The position numbers and the translations under genes were made by a program. Positions 43,590-51,667 of a stretch of 63,855 nucleotides of DNA are shown here, piece by piece. Where the stretch lies: positions 1 to 63,855 of the IMG/VR virus record IMGVR_UViG_3300044638_005305. One strand, given 5' to 3'. The notes under the pieces were generated by a model. It did no database searches. It saw only the letters and a list, made by a program, of their open reading frames with translations, and was not told where the DNA came from. Positions within the stretch are counted from its first letter, which is position 1. Every line of letters starts with the position of its first letter. The stretch is from a virus.

Positions 43590-45767
43590 ATGCTGAAAAC
43601 AAAGTTTAGCGGATACCAAGATGCAGAAACGAAAATAACGCTCTGCAAGGATATTGAATTGATATATCCTTATGATATTACACTTCCCGACCCACCGCCT
43701 GCCGAGCAAATAATAAATTTTGGACTTCCAATTGAAGAGCAATATTTTAAACGAATAGAGCAGCCAAAAGGGCTTATTGACTTATGCAAACTTGATGATG
43801 TCAATGTAGCCAAAGCAAGATTAAAAGCAAATGATGATTTAGCTTACTTTGTAGATTCTGTTTGGGATTTATGGGAAACGGGACAATGGCAATACATAAG
43901 AGGCGTTCCAACCTATATTACTGGCGATTACCTTATGTATCTTTCGTTTAATAGAATTGACGTGGGGCTACCCGCTTACAGAAGTTGGGATAAAGATAAA
44001 TTTCAATGGTGGGAGTTTGCTGTAAAAAACAATCCTTATTGTTTCGGAGGTATAGAAATGACAAGAAGGCGCGTAGGTAAATCTTATATCGCAGGGTTTT
44101 TGGCTAATTCATCCACAATCAGAAATAAAAATCGCAACGCAGGACTACAATCTAAAGACGACCAATCGGCAGGCGTCTTTTTTAAAACAAGCGTTAGGAA
44201 TCCATTAAAGTCTTTCCCTTTCTATTTAAGACCGCAAACAAGCACCAATTTCAACACTAAGGGCAATAAGATAGAGTTTGATATGCCCGATGCTTCATTT
44301 AGCGCAAATGAGCTTGATTCTTGGATTGAATATGGTACATCTGAAAGCAAGTTCTTTGATGGTCGAAAATTACATTATTACGCTAATGATGAGTGTGGTA
44401 AAAATACCAACGCCAATGTTTATGAAACGCTTGAAATAGTTAGACCATGTCTAACAGAAGATGAAGCGATTATCGGAAAGTGTTTATTTACATCTACCGT
44501 TGAGGAAATGGAGAAAAAAGGGGGCGCTAACTTTAAGCGTATATGGGATGATAGCGACAGAAATCCTAAAAATCCACCCGATTTACTAAAAATAGACGAG
44601 AATGGTCGTACAATTTCAGGTTTATACCAATGGTTTACGCCTGCCACTCACAACTATATTTGCGACCAATATGGAAACGCTATTATTAACGCTCCCAAAG
44701 AATACCAAGTAGAGTATCGAATCGAATATCTTAAAAAGCTGAATCTTAATACCGATGAAGCGTATAAAGGCGGGAAAGAGCTTGTTGATGAAAGAATTAA
44801 TAAACAACCGCAAGGGAGTAAAAGGCAATCTGAAATCAGAAAGTATCCGCGCGGTATTAGAGAAGCATTCCGTTCATCAAATACCGAGTGCCATTTCAAT
44901 ATCGAAATCCTTAATAAGCGACTTGATGACTTTATCTATGGCGACAATCCGCATATTGCTTACTATAATTTAGAGTGGAAAGATGACATTGAAGGTGGTA
45001 TGGTAGACGGCAAATGGGTGGATAGCGAAGTAATAGCTAAAGCTGCCACAGAAGCTACTGGTAAATTTAAAATAGCATGGCTGCCATTAGCCGATTACCG
45101 AAATCGCTTTGAAATGAAATATGGTGAGCGTTGTCCTAAGTTCTCTTACTTAGGTTGCGCAGGTAGCGATACATTCAAATTTGACCGAGTAGTTGATGAT
45201 TCGCGCAAATCTATGGGAACGGGATATGTTTATTGGGGATTTGACCCTAATGTAGATGCGGGTGTTATGAATGATGCCAATTGGACTACTGCCGACTATG
45301 TTTGCGAATACATAAACCGACCACCTACCGTTGAGAAATATTGCGAGGATATGCTTAAAATGTGCATTTTCTATTCGGTAGAAATGTACCCGGAGTATAA
45401 CGTTGACCATGTTACCAAGTGGTTTATCAAAAGGGGGTATGCCGGATACTTAAAGTTTGGTACAAAAACAAAAAAGAAGAATGGCGTAATTGTAGAAGAA
45501 GAAAATATCCAAGCAGGAGCGCATACTACCGAAAGAATGAAGCCTACAATTTTTAAGGCTATGACGCGATATGTCGAAACAACCGCTTTTAGATGCAGGT
45601 TTCCAAGATTACTTGAAGATTTAAGAGATGTAGATTACCACGATTTAACCCCATACGACAGCTTTATGGGCGCAGCATATGCAATTATGGGTTATCATGA
45701 AGGGATTGATAAAAAGCCTACTTCTGATGAAAAGGTGGATATTGGAAACTTTTTGCGTTCTTATTAA
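43590..45767 (+). CDS. terL: Terminase large subunit
   Basis: 725 residues from ATG 43590. ATPase motifs: a divergent Walker A TRRRVGKSY (158-166), Walker B LHYYANDECG (about 261-270, Asp-Glu). The nuclease domain starts near YVYWGFDPNVDAG (about 543), with late YHDLTPYDSFMGAAYAIMG giving the C-terminal acidic residue. It cleaves and pumps DNA into the prohead through the portal. Unlike the other virion genes it is on the plus strand, and its stop overlaps the convergent 45764-46189 gene. No separate small subunit was recognised. Confidence 0.88.
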   Translation: MLKTKFSGYQDAETKITLCKDIELIYPYDITLPDPPPAEQIINFGLPIEEQYFKRIEQPKGLIDLCKLDDVNVAKARLKANDDLAYFVDSVWDLWETGQWQYIRGVPTYITGDYLMYLSFNRIDVGLPAYRSWDKDKFQWWEFAVKNNPYCFGGIEMTRRRVGKSYIAGFLANSSTIRNKNRNAGLQSKDDQSAGVFFKTSVRNPLKSFPFYLRPQTSTNFNTKGNKIEFDMPDASFSANELDSWIEYGTSESKFFDGRKLHYYANDECGKNTNANVYETLEIVRPCLTEDEAIIGKCLFTSTVEEMEKKGGANFKRIWDDSDRNPKNPPDLLKIDENGRTISGLYQWFTPATHNYICDQYGNAIINAPKEYQVEYRIEYLKKLNLNTDEAYKGGKELVDERINKQPQGSKRQSEIRKYPRGIREAFRSSNTECHFNIEILNKRLDDFIYGDNPHIAYYNLEWKDDIEGGMVDGKWVDSEVIAKAATEATGKFKIAWLPLADYRNRFEMKYGERCPKFSYLGCAGSDTFKFDRVVDDSRKSMGTGYVYWGFDPNVDAGVMNDANWTTADYVCEYINRPPTVEKYCEDMLKMCIFYSVEMYPEYNVDHVTKWFIKRGYAGYLKFGTKTKKKNGVIVEEENIQAGAHTTERMKPTIFKAMTRYVETTAFRCRFPRLLEDLRDVDYHDLTPYDSFMGAAYAIMGYHEGIDKKPTSDEKVDIGNFLRSY

Positions 45768-46189
45768 TTTCCTCTATTGACAATATTGAGATTTATCCAA
45801 TACTTACCTATCTGTTCGCTTTTGGCTAATATGTTTGAATTGCATAATTCTTTTACACCTCTGCTAAATCTTGTCCGACTTATTTTGTATTCTTTTTCGT
45901 ATCCTTCACTCCAACTTAGCCAAATATAGCTTTTTCCATAATCCATCTCATTAACAAGTATGATGAACATTATTATCCCAGCAGAATTTAGAGATGCAAG
46001 GCAAGTCATTTCTTCTACATAAAACTTGACAAATTTCTTTTTGTCATACCTTTCCTCTCTTTTGATAAATACATTATCCCTTATTAATTCGCCCTCATTG
46101 GTAACGCCACTAACACCTTCTACGGAAACGTATCTGCTTCTTGTTCCAATATATCGTTCTCTGTCAAAAGGGCTTTCTTTGTGCTTCAT
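45764..46189 (-). CDS. RepL-like winged-helix protein
   Basis: 141 residues. FVKFYVEEMTCLASLNSAGIIMFIILVNEMDYGKSYIWLS, then YKISRTRFSRGVKELCNSNILAKSEQIGKYWINLNIVNRGN match the winged-helix layout of plasmid RepL-type initiators and related phage regulators, including the final 'YWIN-N--NRG' wing and tail. It may initiate replication or regulate transcription. Convergent to TerL with a four-base overlap. An upstream ~130-base gap carries a hairpin (TGTTGG/CCAACA). Confidence 0.65.
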   Translation of the reverse strand: MKHKESPFDRERYIGTRSRYVSVEGVSGVTNEGELIRDNVFIKREERYDKKKFVKFYVEEMTCLASLNSAGIIMFIILVNEMDYGKSYIWLSWSEGYEKEYKISRTRFSRGVKELCNSNILAKSEQIGKYWINLNIVNRGN

Positions 46190-46305
46190 AAGTAGTTAAG
46201 TATGTTGGGATTTGCCAACAATGTAGATTAGTTTACAGGAATAATGTCGGGGAATATCAACATTTGCAAAAACGCAATCTTTGATTATCAATGATTTATG
46301 TCAAA

Positions 46306-46326
46306 ACTTCTCTTAGCCAGTAGTTA
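46306..46326 (-). repeat. Dispersed 3'-end repeat, copy 1 of 3
   Basis: A ~21-bp element, on the minus strand TAACTAYTGGSTAAGAGAAG, at 46306-46326, 55079-55099 and 60258-60282 with 1-3 differences. In copies 1 and 2 its TAA is the stop codon of the small gene it ends. It may mark cassette-like gene insertions. Confidence 0.7.
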
Positions 46327-46536
46327 TGAGAAATGTTTTGTCAGAGTATCCTCCAACAATTCTATTGCGGTTTCTAATCCACTTTCCATACCATCTCTCC
46401 ATCTTGCTTCACCATCATCAAATGATTGTGTCAGTTGCCTACTTCTTTCAAGTTGGCTTCGTAAATCTACCAAAACACTTCTCATAACAACAGGTTGTTG
46501 CAATGCGGTTTCGGTACTATGTGTTACATCTTCCAT
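46324..46536 (-). CDS. Small acidic helical protein
   Basis: 70 residues (MEDVTHSTETALQQPVVMRSVLVDLRSQLERSRQLTQSFDDGEARWRDGMESGLETAIELLEDTLTKHFS). Likely helical with a central acidic loop. No family recognised. Its stop codon is within the dispersed repeat, and the 79-base spacer before it has an imperfect hairpin (CCGC...GCGG). Looks like an independently acquired small gene. Confidence 0.55.
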   Translation of the reverse strand: MEDVTHSTETALQQPVVMRSVLVDLRSQLERSRQLTQSFDDGEARWRDGMESGLETAIELLEDTLTKHFS

Positions 46537-46615
46537 TTTATTTAGTTTTATCTGTTAATAATAGTTTAGTTCATTTAATCCGCACTGACAACAACCTGCG
46601 GTACGTTACAGCCCC

Positions 46616-46852
46616 CTAAAACCCAACATCATACTTGATGCCATGCTTCTCAAACACTTGCTTCATCTTCTCCACAGATACGCCATTAAATCTTATTGGA
46701 CTACTTACCACTTCCTCCTGACACTTCATTAAGTCATCAAGCATTTCGCATTGATGCTTTAATACAATCCCAATAGCTAAATCAGAAAACGCTTCTTTAG
46801 GCATTTCCTCTTTACTTGCAATAGCAAACAAGTTGGCTAATTCCTCTTTCAT
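46616..46852 (-). CDS. Small phage protein, unknown
   Basis: 78 residues (MKEELANLFAIASKEEMPKEAFSDLAIGIVLKHQCEMLDDLMKCQEEVV...). Helical, Glu-rich. ATGA overlap with the MazG-like gene upstream, so translated with it. No family recognised. Confidence 0.6.
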   Translation of the reverse strand: MKEELANLFAIASKEEMPKEAFSDLAIGIVLKHQCEMLDDLMKCQEEVVSSPIRFNGVSVEKMKQVFEKHGIKYDVGF

Positions 46853-47133
46853 GATTCTTTGTTTATGTAGTTATCTAATCGAGTAATTTTACTTTCCTTA
46901 ATCTCATCTACACTCCTATCCAACCCATGAAGCATCAGCCTTAACTGACTACACATTATCTCTACATCAGCTACCTCCTCTGCTATATTTCCCATCCCAA
47001 TAGACGGATTCCTTCTCCACTTATTAATGGCTTGTATCAATTCAGCACATTCCTCTATCGCCATATCCATTTGCGCTCGAACACCAAACTTAAAAATAGC
47101 TTTCTTGTAAATTGTTTCGGAACTATTTTTCAT
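46849..47133 (-). CDS. MazG-like nucleotide pyrophosphohydrolase
   Basis: 94 residues from ATG 47133. The all-alpha NTP-pyrophosphatase motif is complete: EECAE (27-31, ExxE) and AEEVADVEIM (52-60, ExxD) binding Mg. Single-domain phage enzymes hydrolyse dNTPs or (p)ppGpp-like nucleotides to adjust host pools. An in-frame TTG at 47151 is upstream but is closer to the promoter and lacks an A/C-rich leader. First gene of the leftward operon behind TATCTTTG. Confidence 0.88.
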   Translation of the reverse strand: MKNSSETIYKKAIFKFGVRAQMDMAIEECAELIQAINKWRRNPSIGMGNIAEEVADVEIMCSQLRLMLHGLDRSVDEIKESKITRLDNYINKES

Positions 47134-47153
47134 GCCATTTGGTTTTCTCAAAA

Positions 47154-47227
47154 CAAAGATAATGACTTAACCCAAATAAACAACTAAAATTGCGGAATTT
47201 GTCAAAATAATTGCAGAATCCGCAATT
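47154..47227 (-). promoter_or_regulatory. MazG operon promoter with triple operator-like motif
   Basis: Minus-strand TATCTTTG (47161-47154) precedes the MazG-like gene. Upstream, AATTGCGGA (47188-47196), AATTGCAGA (47209-47217) and the inverted TCCGCAATT (47219-47227) form two direct copies 21 bases apart and one inverted copy. Two helical turns between direct copies suggests a regulator binding the same DNA face just upstream of -33. Confidence 0.6.
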
Positions 47228-47852
47228 CGTTTCTAATGATACCAACGCTTTGAGGTACGCTATATCTTAGAGTGTATTAAGATTGACCACTTTTACCCTA
47301 TTCCAATCCCATTTTGTCCTTCTTTCCCCCTCCAACACACCCTCATTTTACACCCCTCTACCATGCAATTTACACCCTATTTCTGTTAAGTATTGTTAAT
47401 GATAAGTATTTTAACAATTTTCCTTTAGTTAGCCATATCAACAATTTACCCAATCCCTTGCGCAATCTACATCTTAGCTGTTTTTATGTAAGCAATTTGG
47501 TCGTGCTGATGTGATGGTTACCTTTTACCCCACCCCCTCCATTTTTTTTGGCAAGCCCGTTTTTTTTGCGCCCCCTCCCTCTCGAATTTAATGGATTCCT
47601 TAAAGTTCCGGTTCAATTTATAAACCTGATGCAGCGCGTGCATAATCTAATATAATTCTAATAGAATTAATACATACTAATGTTGGCGCGTGTCTTGTGG
47701 TTTATGTGTTTATTTTGTAGTGTATCAATCTATTTATTGTATGTTATAACATCTATTCTACTGCATCAAGGTAGGATAAGTATGCGCAACATATTATAAT
47801 TTAGTTTAAATTAAACTAATTAGCGAAATTTCGTTGGATACATAATTTACTT
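47228..47852. other. Non-coding, palindrome-rich segment
   Basis: No gene was accepted here. The segment holds pyrimidine/homopolymer runs at about 47520-47585 (C5, T8, T8, C5), and several palindromes: ATTCTAATAGAAT (47655-47667), ATGTTATAACAT (47741-47752), TAGTTTAAATTAAACTA (47802-47818) and CGAAATTTCG (47824-47833). Such clustering near the border between the MazG operon and the accessory island may mark a control region or replication origin. A possible 66-codon plus-strand frame at 47314-47514 looks non-coding. Confidence 0.5.
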
Positions 47853-48293
47853 ATGCTTCTGGTGAAGCAATTATCCAACAACAAACATTTACAAATTGAT
47901 TTTTTGATTAACTTAGCATTAACGCGCGCGGGCGTATGTCGAACAGGTTATATGAGTAGAACAGAATTGAATCAAAGTTTAACGGGCGGATATTGCTTGT
48001 ATTTAGTTCGCAGGAAGTTCCCGCAGCTTAGTTGGTTCGGATGCTCAATTTGCGCTTTAATTGGCATTTATGGGCGCTGTACGGCAAAGGTTGCAAGTGA
48101 GCTAACGGGCAACAAAGGAGCGCGAAATAAATTATCTAAATTAGTTGATTCTGGATATATTATAAAGCGGTCAAACTTCTATTATTTAGATAATAAGGGG
48201 CGCGAAGTGTTTAATGAGTATTTTAGCTTGTATAATAGCCGGATGCAAGCAATCAACAAACATTTAGCTGATGAAGTACTAAAGGAGCTTTGA
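47853..48293 (+). CDS. Putative winged-helix DNA-binding protein
   Basis: 146 residues. The second half, CALIGIYGRCTAKVASELTGNKGARNKLSKLVDSGYIIKRSNFYYLDNKGREVFNEY, has the helix-turn-helix plus wing arrangement of MarR-type regulators. The N-terminal half is not recognised. It opens the plus-strand accessory island, preceded by palindromes that might be its own operators. Start ATG at 47853 follows 'aatttactt'. Regulator role inferred. Confidence 0.65.
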   Translation: MLLVKQLSNNKHLQIDFLINLALTRAGVCRTGYMSRTELNQSLTGGYCLYLVRRKFPQLSWFGCSICALIGIYGRCTAKVASELTGNKGARNKLSKLVDSGYIIKRSNFYYLDNKGREVFNEYFSLYNSRMQAINKHLADEVLKEL

Positions 48294-48313
48294 TAGCCAT
48301 GTACTAAAGGAAC

Positions 48314-48353
48314 GCCAATTTTATCTAATTGGCTGTATTAAGGAATTTTTTTT
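48314..48353 (+). terminator. Weak terminator after winged-helix gene
   Basis: GCCAATT (48314-48320) / AATTGGC (48327-48333) with six-base loop, then a nine-base T-run ending at 48353 after a 12-base spacer. The spacer makes it a poor intrinsic terminator. Direct repeat GTACTAAAGGA at 48276 and 48301 lies just before, and its inverse GCTCCTTTAGT at 49193-49203. Confidence 0.45.
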
Positions 48354-48530
48354 TAGATTATTTGGGCGGAAATTGCTTAATTTTCATGCTGCTATTTTTG
48401 TGCTATTTATTAGCTATGATTATAACTATTTATTTCTTTTAACTTTTTTTAACATTAGCTTATATCCTTTGGTATTACTACGTTTCATAAATTAGTCTTG
48501 CCTAATTTCATGCTATTTACTTTTTCAATG
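48354..48530. other. AT-rich intergenic stretch
   Basis: Together with the flanking terminator-like hairpin and promoter this makes a 316-base gap between the winged-helix gene and ardA. I see no frame or repeat in it beyond AT-rich sequence. Confidence 0.5.
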
Positions 48531-48585
48531 TTTGTATGTTTGGTTTATGTTTCTACCTTTGATTTCAGATAGCGCAATTGCTATC
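48531..48585 (+). promoter_or_regulatory. ardA operon promoter with leader hairpin
   Basis: TTTG (48531-48534), 19 bases, TACCTTTG (48554-48561): a full consensus. The leader begins with a perfect hairpin GATAGC-gcaatt-GCTATC (48568-48585), then an A-rich region to ATG 48610. It drives the tightly packed island genes up to about 53239. Confidence 0.8.
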
Positions 48586-48609
48586 AATTAAACCACTAAA
48601 ATAAACAAC

Positions 48610-49182
48610 ATGAAAACGACAACAACAGGCACAGCGCCACAACTATTTTTAACTGATTATGCAAGTTATAACAACGGCAGCCAGTTTGAGTTTGGGCATT
48701 GGGTTGATTTAACGCAATTTTCAGACGCGGACGAGCTTATGGAATACATAGAAACACACTTCGCGGAATGTGACGAAAAAAGCCCGCTCGATAGCCCACG
48801 CGAGGAAATTATGTTCACAGACTTTGAAGGTTTCCCGAAGTGTTTTTATTCAGAAAGTATGGATACGGATACAATGGAAAAACTTTTTGAATTTATAGGC
48901 ATGGATGAGGACGATAGAAAGTTAATTGAAATGTACGCGGACGCAACAGGATACGATATTTCAGATATTGAACTTTCGCACGCGCAAAATAATTTTCATG
49001 GCACAGCGGACAGCGAAGCGGAATTCGCGGAACGTATGGCGGAGGAATGTGGCGAAATTCCAAAGGATATTCCGGCATGGATAGTAATAGACTGGGAAGC
49101 GTCTTGGAACTGTAATTTGCGCCATGATTATATGACAGCAACAGACGAGGACGGAACGATATATTTTTTCCTTAATCATTAA
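48610..49182 (+). CDS. ardA: ArdA-family antirestriction protein
   Basis: 190 residues, typical ArdA length. The N-terminus TAPQLFLTDYASYNNGSQFEFGHWVDL matches the conserved ArdA start. A middle EIMFTDFEGFP and an acidic stretch near the end (DIPAWIVIDWEASWNCNLRHDY) follow; the whole chain is rich in Asp/Glu. ArdA mimics DNA and inhibits type I restriction enzymes, protecting incoming phage or plasmid DNA. First gene of the island behind a strong promoter, as expected for immediate expression after entry. Confidence 0.88.
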   Translation: MKTTTTGTAPQLFLTDYASYNNGSQFEFGHWVDLTQFSDADELMEYIETHFAECDEKSPLDSPREEIMFTDFEGFPKCFYSESMDTDTMEKLFEFIGMDEDDRKLIEMYADATGYDISDIELSHAQNNFHGTADSEAEFAERMAEECGEIPKDIPAWIVIDWEASWNCNLRHDYMTATDEDGTIYFFLNH

Positions 49183-49189
49183 AACCATC

Positions 49190-49233
49190 CGCGCTCCTTT
49201 AGTGGTATGCATCGAATGCAGGCGCGGAGCTAA
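49190..49233 (+). other. Nested hairpin between ardA and next gene
   Basis: CCGCGC ... GCGCGG encloses TGCAT-cga-ATGCA. No U-run follows, so it may modulate expression or mRNA stability rather than terminate. Contains the inverse of the ACTAAAGGAGC repeat seen at 48276. Confidence 0.5.
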
Positions 49234-49281
49234 TTTATAAACCAAATGACAGGCGCAGTCAATAACAGGCGTAAAACCAAT

Positions 49282-49806
49282 ATGAGAACAGCAAGATTAA
49301 AAGTCTTTAAATTCAATGAATTGACAGACGAAGCAAAAAAGACAGCGATTGAAAAACTTAGCACAATTAACGTTGATTATGACTGGTGGGAATTAACCTA
49401 TGAAGACGCGGAGCAAATAGGACTTAAAATAACTTCTTTTGACCTTGACAGAAACAGACAGGCAAAGGGAATGTTTTTAGATAATGGCATTAGTTGCGCA
49501 AAACTAATTTTAGAGAATCATGGCGAAACGTGCGAAACATACAAGACGGCAAAAAGTTTTTTAGCTGAAATAGAGCAAATAGAAACTAATTTTGAAAGTG
49601 TTGATACTTCGGACTTTGACAACATACAAGAAAAGGAGGACGCAATACAGGACGCTGAATCTGATTTTTTAAACTCAATTTTAGAGGACTATTCTATAAT
49701 ACTGCAAAACGAGTGCGAATATTTGCAAAGCGATGAAGCTATAACTGAAACTATTATAGCCAACGACTACGAATTTACACAGGACGGGAAAATATTTAAT
49801 TCATAA
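49282..49806 (+). CDS. Acidic accessory protein of mobile elements
   Basis: 174 residues from ATG 49282. The start MRTARLKVFKFNELTDEAKKTAIEKLSTINVDYDWWELTYEDAEQIGLKITSFDLDR is a pattern common in Bacteroidota phages and plasmids next to antirestriction genes. Very acidic throughout. It could be a DNA-mimic or regulator, but its function is unknown. Codons use more GCG/GGA than the virion genes, in keeping with an accessory island. Confidence 0.65.
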   Translation: MRTARLKVFKFNELTDEAKKTAIEKLSTINVDYDWWELTYEDAEQIGLKITSFDLDRNRQAKGMFLDNGISCAKLILENHGETCETYKTAKSFLAEIEQIETNFESVDTSDFDNIQEKEDAIQDAESDFLNSILEDYSIILQNECEYLQSDEAITETIIANDYEFTQDGKIFNS

Positions 49807-49852
49807 CAAAACCGTAAAAAAAACTATTTTCTATAACCTACAAAAAACCAAT

Positions 49853-50125
49853 ATGAAAGATTTATTTTCAACACCGGAGCTTATCCCCTCAGAAATAATG
49901 GCAATTTTAAACACATTCGAAGACGAAACCTATTCAGAATGTGAGCGGGTAAAATTAGAAATTGAGCAACATGGCTACACTTTTGACTATTATTTAGACG
50001 CACAGCCATATAATCTAAGGAAAGCAAAAACTAAAAAGCCCTGTAATATTTCAGACGATTGCGGAGCTTTTAAAGCGGTTGAAGCTGAACTATTAAGCCC
50101 AAATGGAATAAAAATAGGTTGGTAA
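49853..50125 (+). CDS. Small accessory protein
   Basis: 90 residues (MKDLFSTPELIPSEIMAILNTFEDETYSECERVKLEIEQHGYTFDYYLDAQPYNLRK...). Acidic helical N-terminus, then EIEQHGYTFDYYLD, a motif often seen in small island proteins of Bacteroidota. No function known. Followed one base later by a 12-codon remnant. Confidence 0.6.
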   Translation: MKDLFSTPELIPSEIMAILNTFEDETYSECERVKLEIEQHGYTFDYYLDAQPYNLRKAKTKKPCNISDDCGAFKAVEAELLSPNGIKIGW

Positions 50126-50126
50126 T

Positions 50127-50165
50127 ATGAAAGCCAAAATTTACAAAACTAATTCCGGGTATTAA
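50127..50165 (+). pseudogene. 12-codon remnant of the 52683 gene type
   Basis: ATG to TAA encodes MKAKIYKTNSGY, matching the first 12 residues of the 52683-52967 product (MKAQIYKTNNGY) with two changes. The rest is absent, so it looks like a truncated duplicate whose reading frame stops just after the shared part. Could also be a translated leader peptide. Confidence 0.55.
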
Positions 50166-50207
50166 GATACATAGAATTAAGATATTTAAACCACTTAATA
50201 AACTAAC

Positions 50208-50453
50208 ATGATAAATATAAGCCCAAACCTATTCAACGCGGATATTTTAGAAGTATTCGCGGACGGGGAGCAAATCGGAACTATTAAAATAGTGCGGGAG
50301 CTTGAAGAGTATGAAGCAAAACCAAAGGACGGGCAACCCGTAACGCTTCGCACTTTAAACCTTTGTAAAAACTATTTTCAAAACTTATGCAAGGGACGGG
50401 AGCGGAAAACAGAAACTAATTCAGAACCACAAAACCAATTGAATTTATTTTAA
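50208..50453 (+). CDS. Small accessory protein
   Basis: 81 residues (MINISPNLFNADILEVFADGEQIGTIKIVRELEEYEAKPKDGQP...). Compact beta start, then helical and polar; ends in QNQLNLF, which resembles SSB-like or partner-binding tips seen in phage accessory proteins. Function unknown. Confidence 0.6.
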   Translation: MINISPNLFNADILEVFADGEQIGTIKIVRELEEYEAKPKDGQPVTLRTLNLCKNYFQNLCKGRERKTETNSEPQNQLNLF

Positions 50454-50473
50454 AAACTAAAAACCAATAAAAA

Positions 50474-51013
50474 ATGAAAATTTTAAAAAATTGCAGCGTA
50501 ACTAAACTAAAAGAGTATAGCCGCTCATACGGAAATCCTGAAACAGTATCTTTTGCTTATATTTTTGAGCATGATAAAATAATCATTTGCCTTGATGAAA
50601 TAGGCAGAAACATCCGAACATTTAACAAAGGCACAAAAGTATTGATAAGTTACAAAGGGACTGAAATTTCAGAACGCAGCTTTAAAATAGCGACAAATAA
50701 GGCAGTAAAAGCACATGAGGAAAGGAAAGCCCAAGACAAACTAATACAGGAGGCGCAAATGGCAAAAGAAAGCGAAATAAACGCGCTCCAGTTAGCTAAG
50801 TGGGAGGACTTTTTGAAATCCAATACAGAAAAGCTCAATCAATATGCTGAAATAGTAAGGACAAGACCGAGCAATGCAAGCAGGAGCGGAAATTGGAGAA
50901 GAATTTTAAAACTCAAATTTGCTAAAAATTGCAATTCTGAAAGTTTTGAAAATTGCCCATCACCGGCACAATTAAACGAAACTATTTTTAAACTCATAAA
51001 TCAAACAGCATGA
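50474..51013 (+). CDS. Accessory protein with basic C-terminal half
   Basis: 179 residues. Beta-rich start (CSVTKLKEYSRSYGNPETVSFAYIF), long charged helix (KAVKAHEERKAQDKLIQEAQMAKESEINALQLAKWEDFLKS), then SNASRSGNWRRILKLKFAKN. Possibly binds nucleic acid; no family recognised. Overlaps the next gene by four bases. Confidence 0.6.
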   Translation: MKILKNCSVTKLKEYSRSYGNPETVSFAYIFEHDKIIICLDEIGRNIRTFNKGTKVLISYKGTEISERSFKIATNKAVKAHEERKAQDKLIQEAQMAKESEINALQLAKWEDFLKSNTEKLNQYAEIVRTRPSNASRSGNWRRILKLKFAKNCNSESFENCPSPAQLNETIFKLINQTA

Positions 51014-51291
51014 AAAAACCATTAAACAAAACAAGCGAAGCAGTAGGAGCAACAACGGAAACTGATGTTATATTCTACTATCATGAAGCAAACGATGATT
51101 TATTTGCCTTCTTTCCTTCTGATAATTACGACAGCAACGGACTAATGAAAACAAGCTATTCACACATTGGACAGCATTCAGGATGCAGCCCGGAATACAC
51201 AACCGAAGCAAGAAAAGCAACGCCAAAGGAATACGCGGAACTAAAAGCGGAACTAATACAGATAGGCTATTCATTAAACATTTTAAACTAA
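51010..51291 (+). CDS. Conserved small island protein
   Basis: 93 residues. 'DLFAFFPSDNYDSNGLMKTSYSHIGQHSGCSPEYTTEARKATPKEYAELKAELIQIGYSLNIL' is a pattern I recognise from conjugative elements and phages of Bacteroidota, lacking known function. ATGA overlap with preceding gene. Confidence 0.65.
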   Translation: MKKPLNKTSEAVGATTETDVIFYYHEANDDLFAFFPSDNYDSNGLMKTSYSHIGQHSGCSPEYTTEARKATPKEYAELKAELIQIGYSLNILN

Positions 51292-51295
51292 TATC

Positions 51296-51481
51296 ATGCA
51301 AAACACATACGGAGTATTAATAGACGGAGCGCATATAGACGTTTCAAAAACGGAACGAGGCGCAAAAACTTATGCTACAAAACATGGATACAGCATTGTA
51401 ACAATCCGGTACAATTGCGGATATGTAGCGGAGCAAATAGCGGAAAAGATTAATAACAAGTGGGTAACCATCAAAATCTAA
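51296..51481 (+). CDS. Conserved small island protein
   Basis: 61 residues (MQNTYGVLIDGAHIDVSKTERGAKTYATKHGYSIVTIRYNCGYVAEQIAEKINNKW...), beta-alpha-beta pattern. The type recurs in Bacteroidota mobile elements. Translation follows the previous stop by four bases. Function unknown. Confidence 0.6.
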   Translation: MQNTYGVLIDGAHIDVSKTERGAKTYATKHGYSIVTIRYNCGYVAEQIAEKINNKWVTIKI

Positions 51482-51485
51482 TATC

Positions 51486-51641
51486 ATGCACGATTTATTT
51501 GAAAAACCAATAAGACAAAGGAAAGTAAGGAAAAGGGTTTATGCTTATCAGTACAGAAATGGAGTGATAAACATAAACGGAACTAAGTATCTCGAATACT
51601 CAATAACTGATGCTATCAAAGCATGGAGAAAAGCAAACTAA
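51486..51641 (+). CDS. 51-aa basic protein
   Basis: A short frame, MHDLFEKPIRQRKVRKRVYAYQYRNG..., ending TDAIKAWRKAN. Its ATG comes four bases after the preceding stop, and its 3' end leads straight into the A-rich leader of the next gene, in keeping with the packing of the island. Strongly basic N-terminus suggests nucleic-acid contact. Confidence 0.65.
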   Translation: MHDLFEKPIRQRKVRKRVYAYQYRNGVININGTKYLEYSITDAIKAWRKAN

Positions 51642-51667
51642 TTAATAAACCAATAAAAACTAAAAAC

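Noticed and set aside
47314-47514. 66-codon plus-strand open frame
   Set aside because: Composition is erratic (Pro/His/Leu/Asn-rich), it lacks a start context and sits in a palindrome-rich control region.
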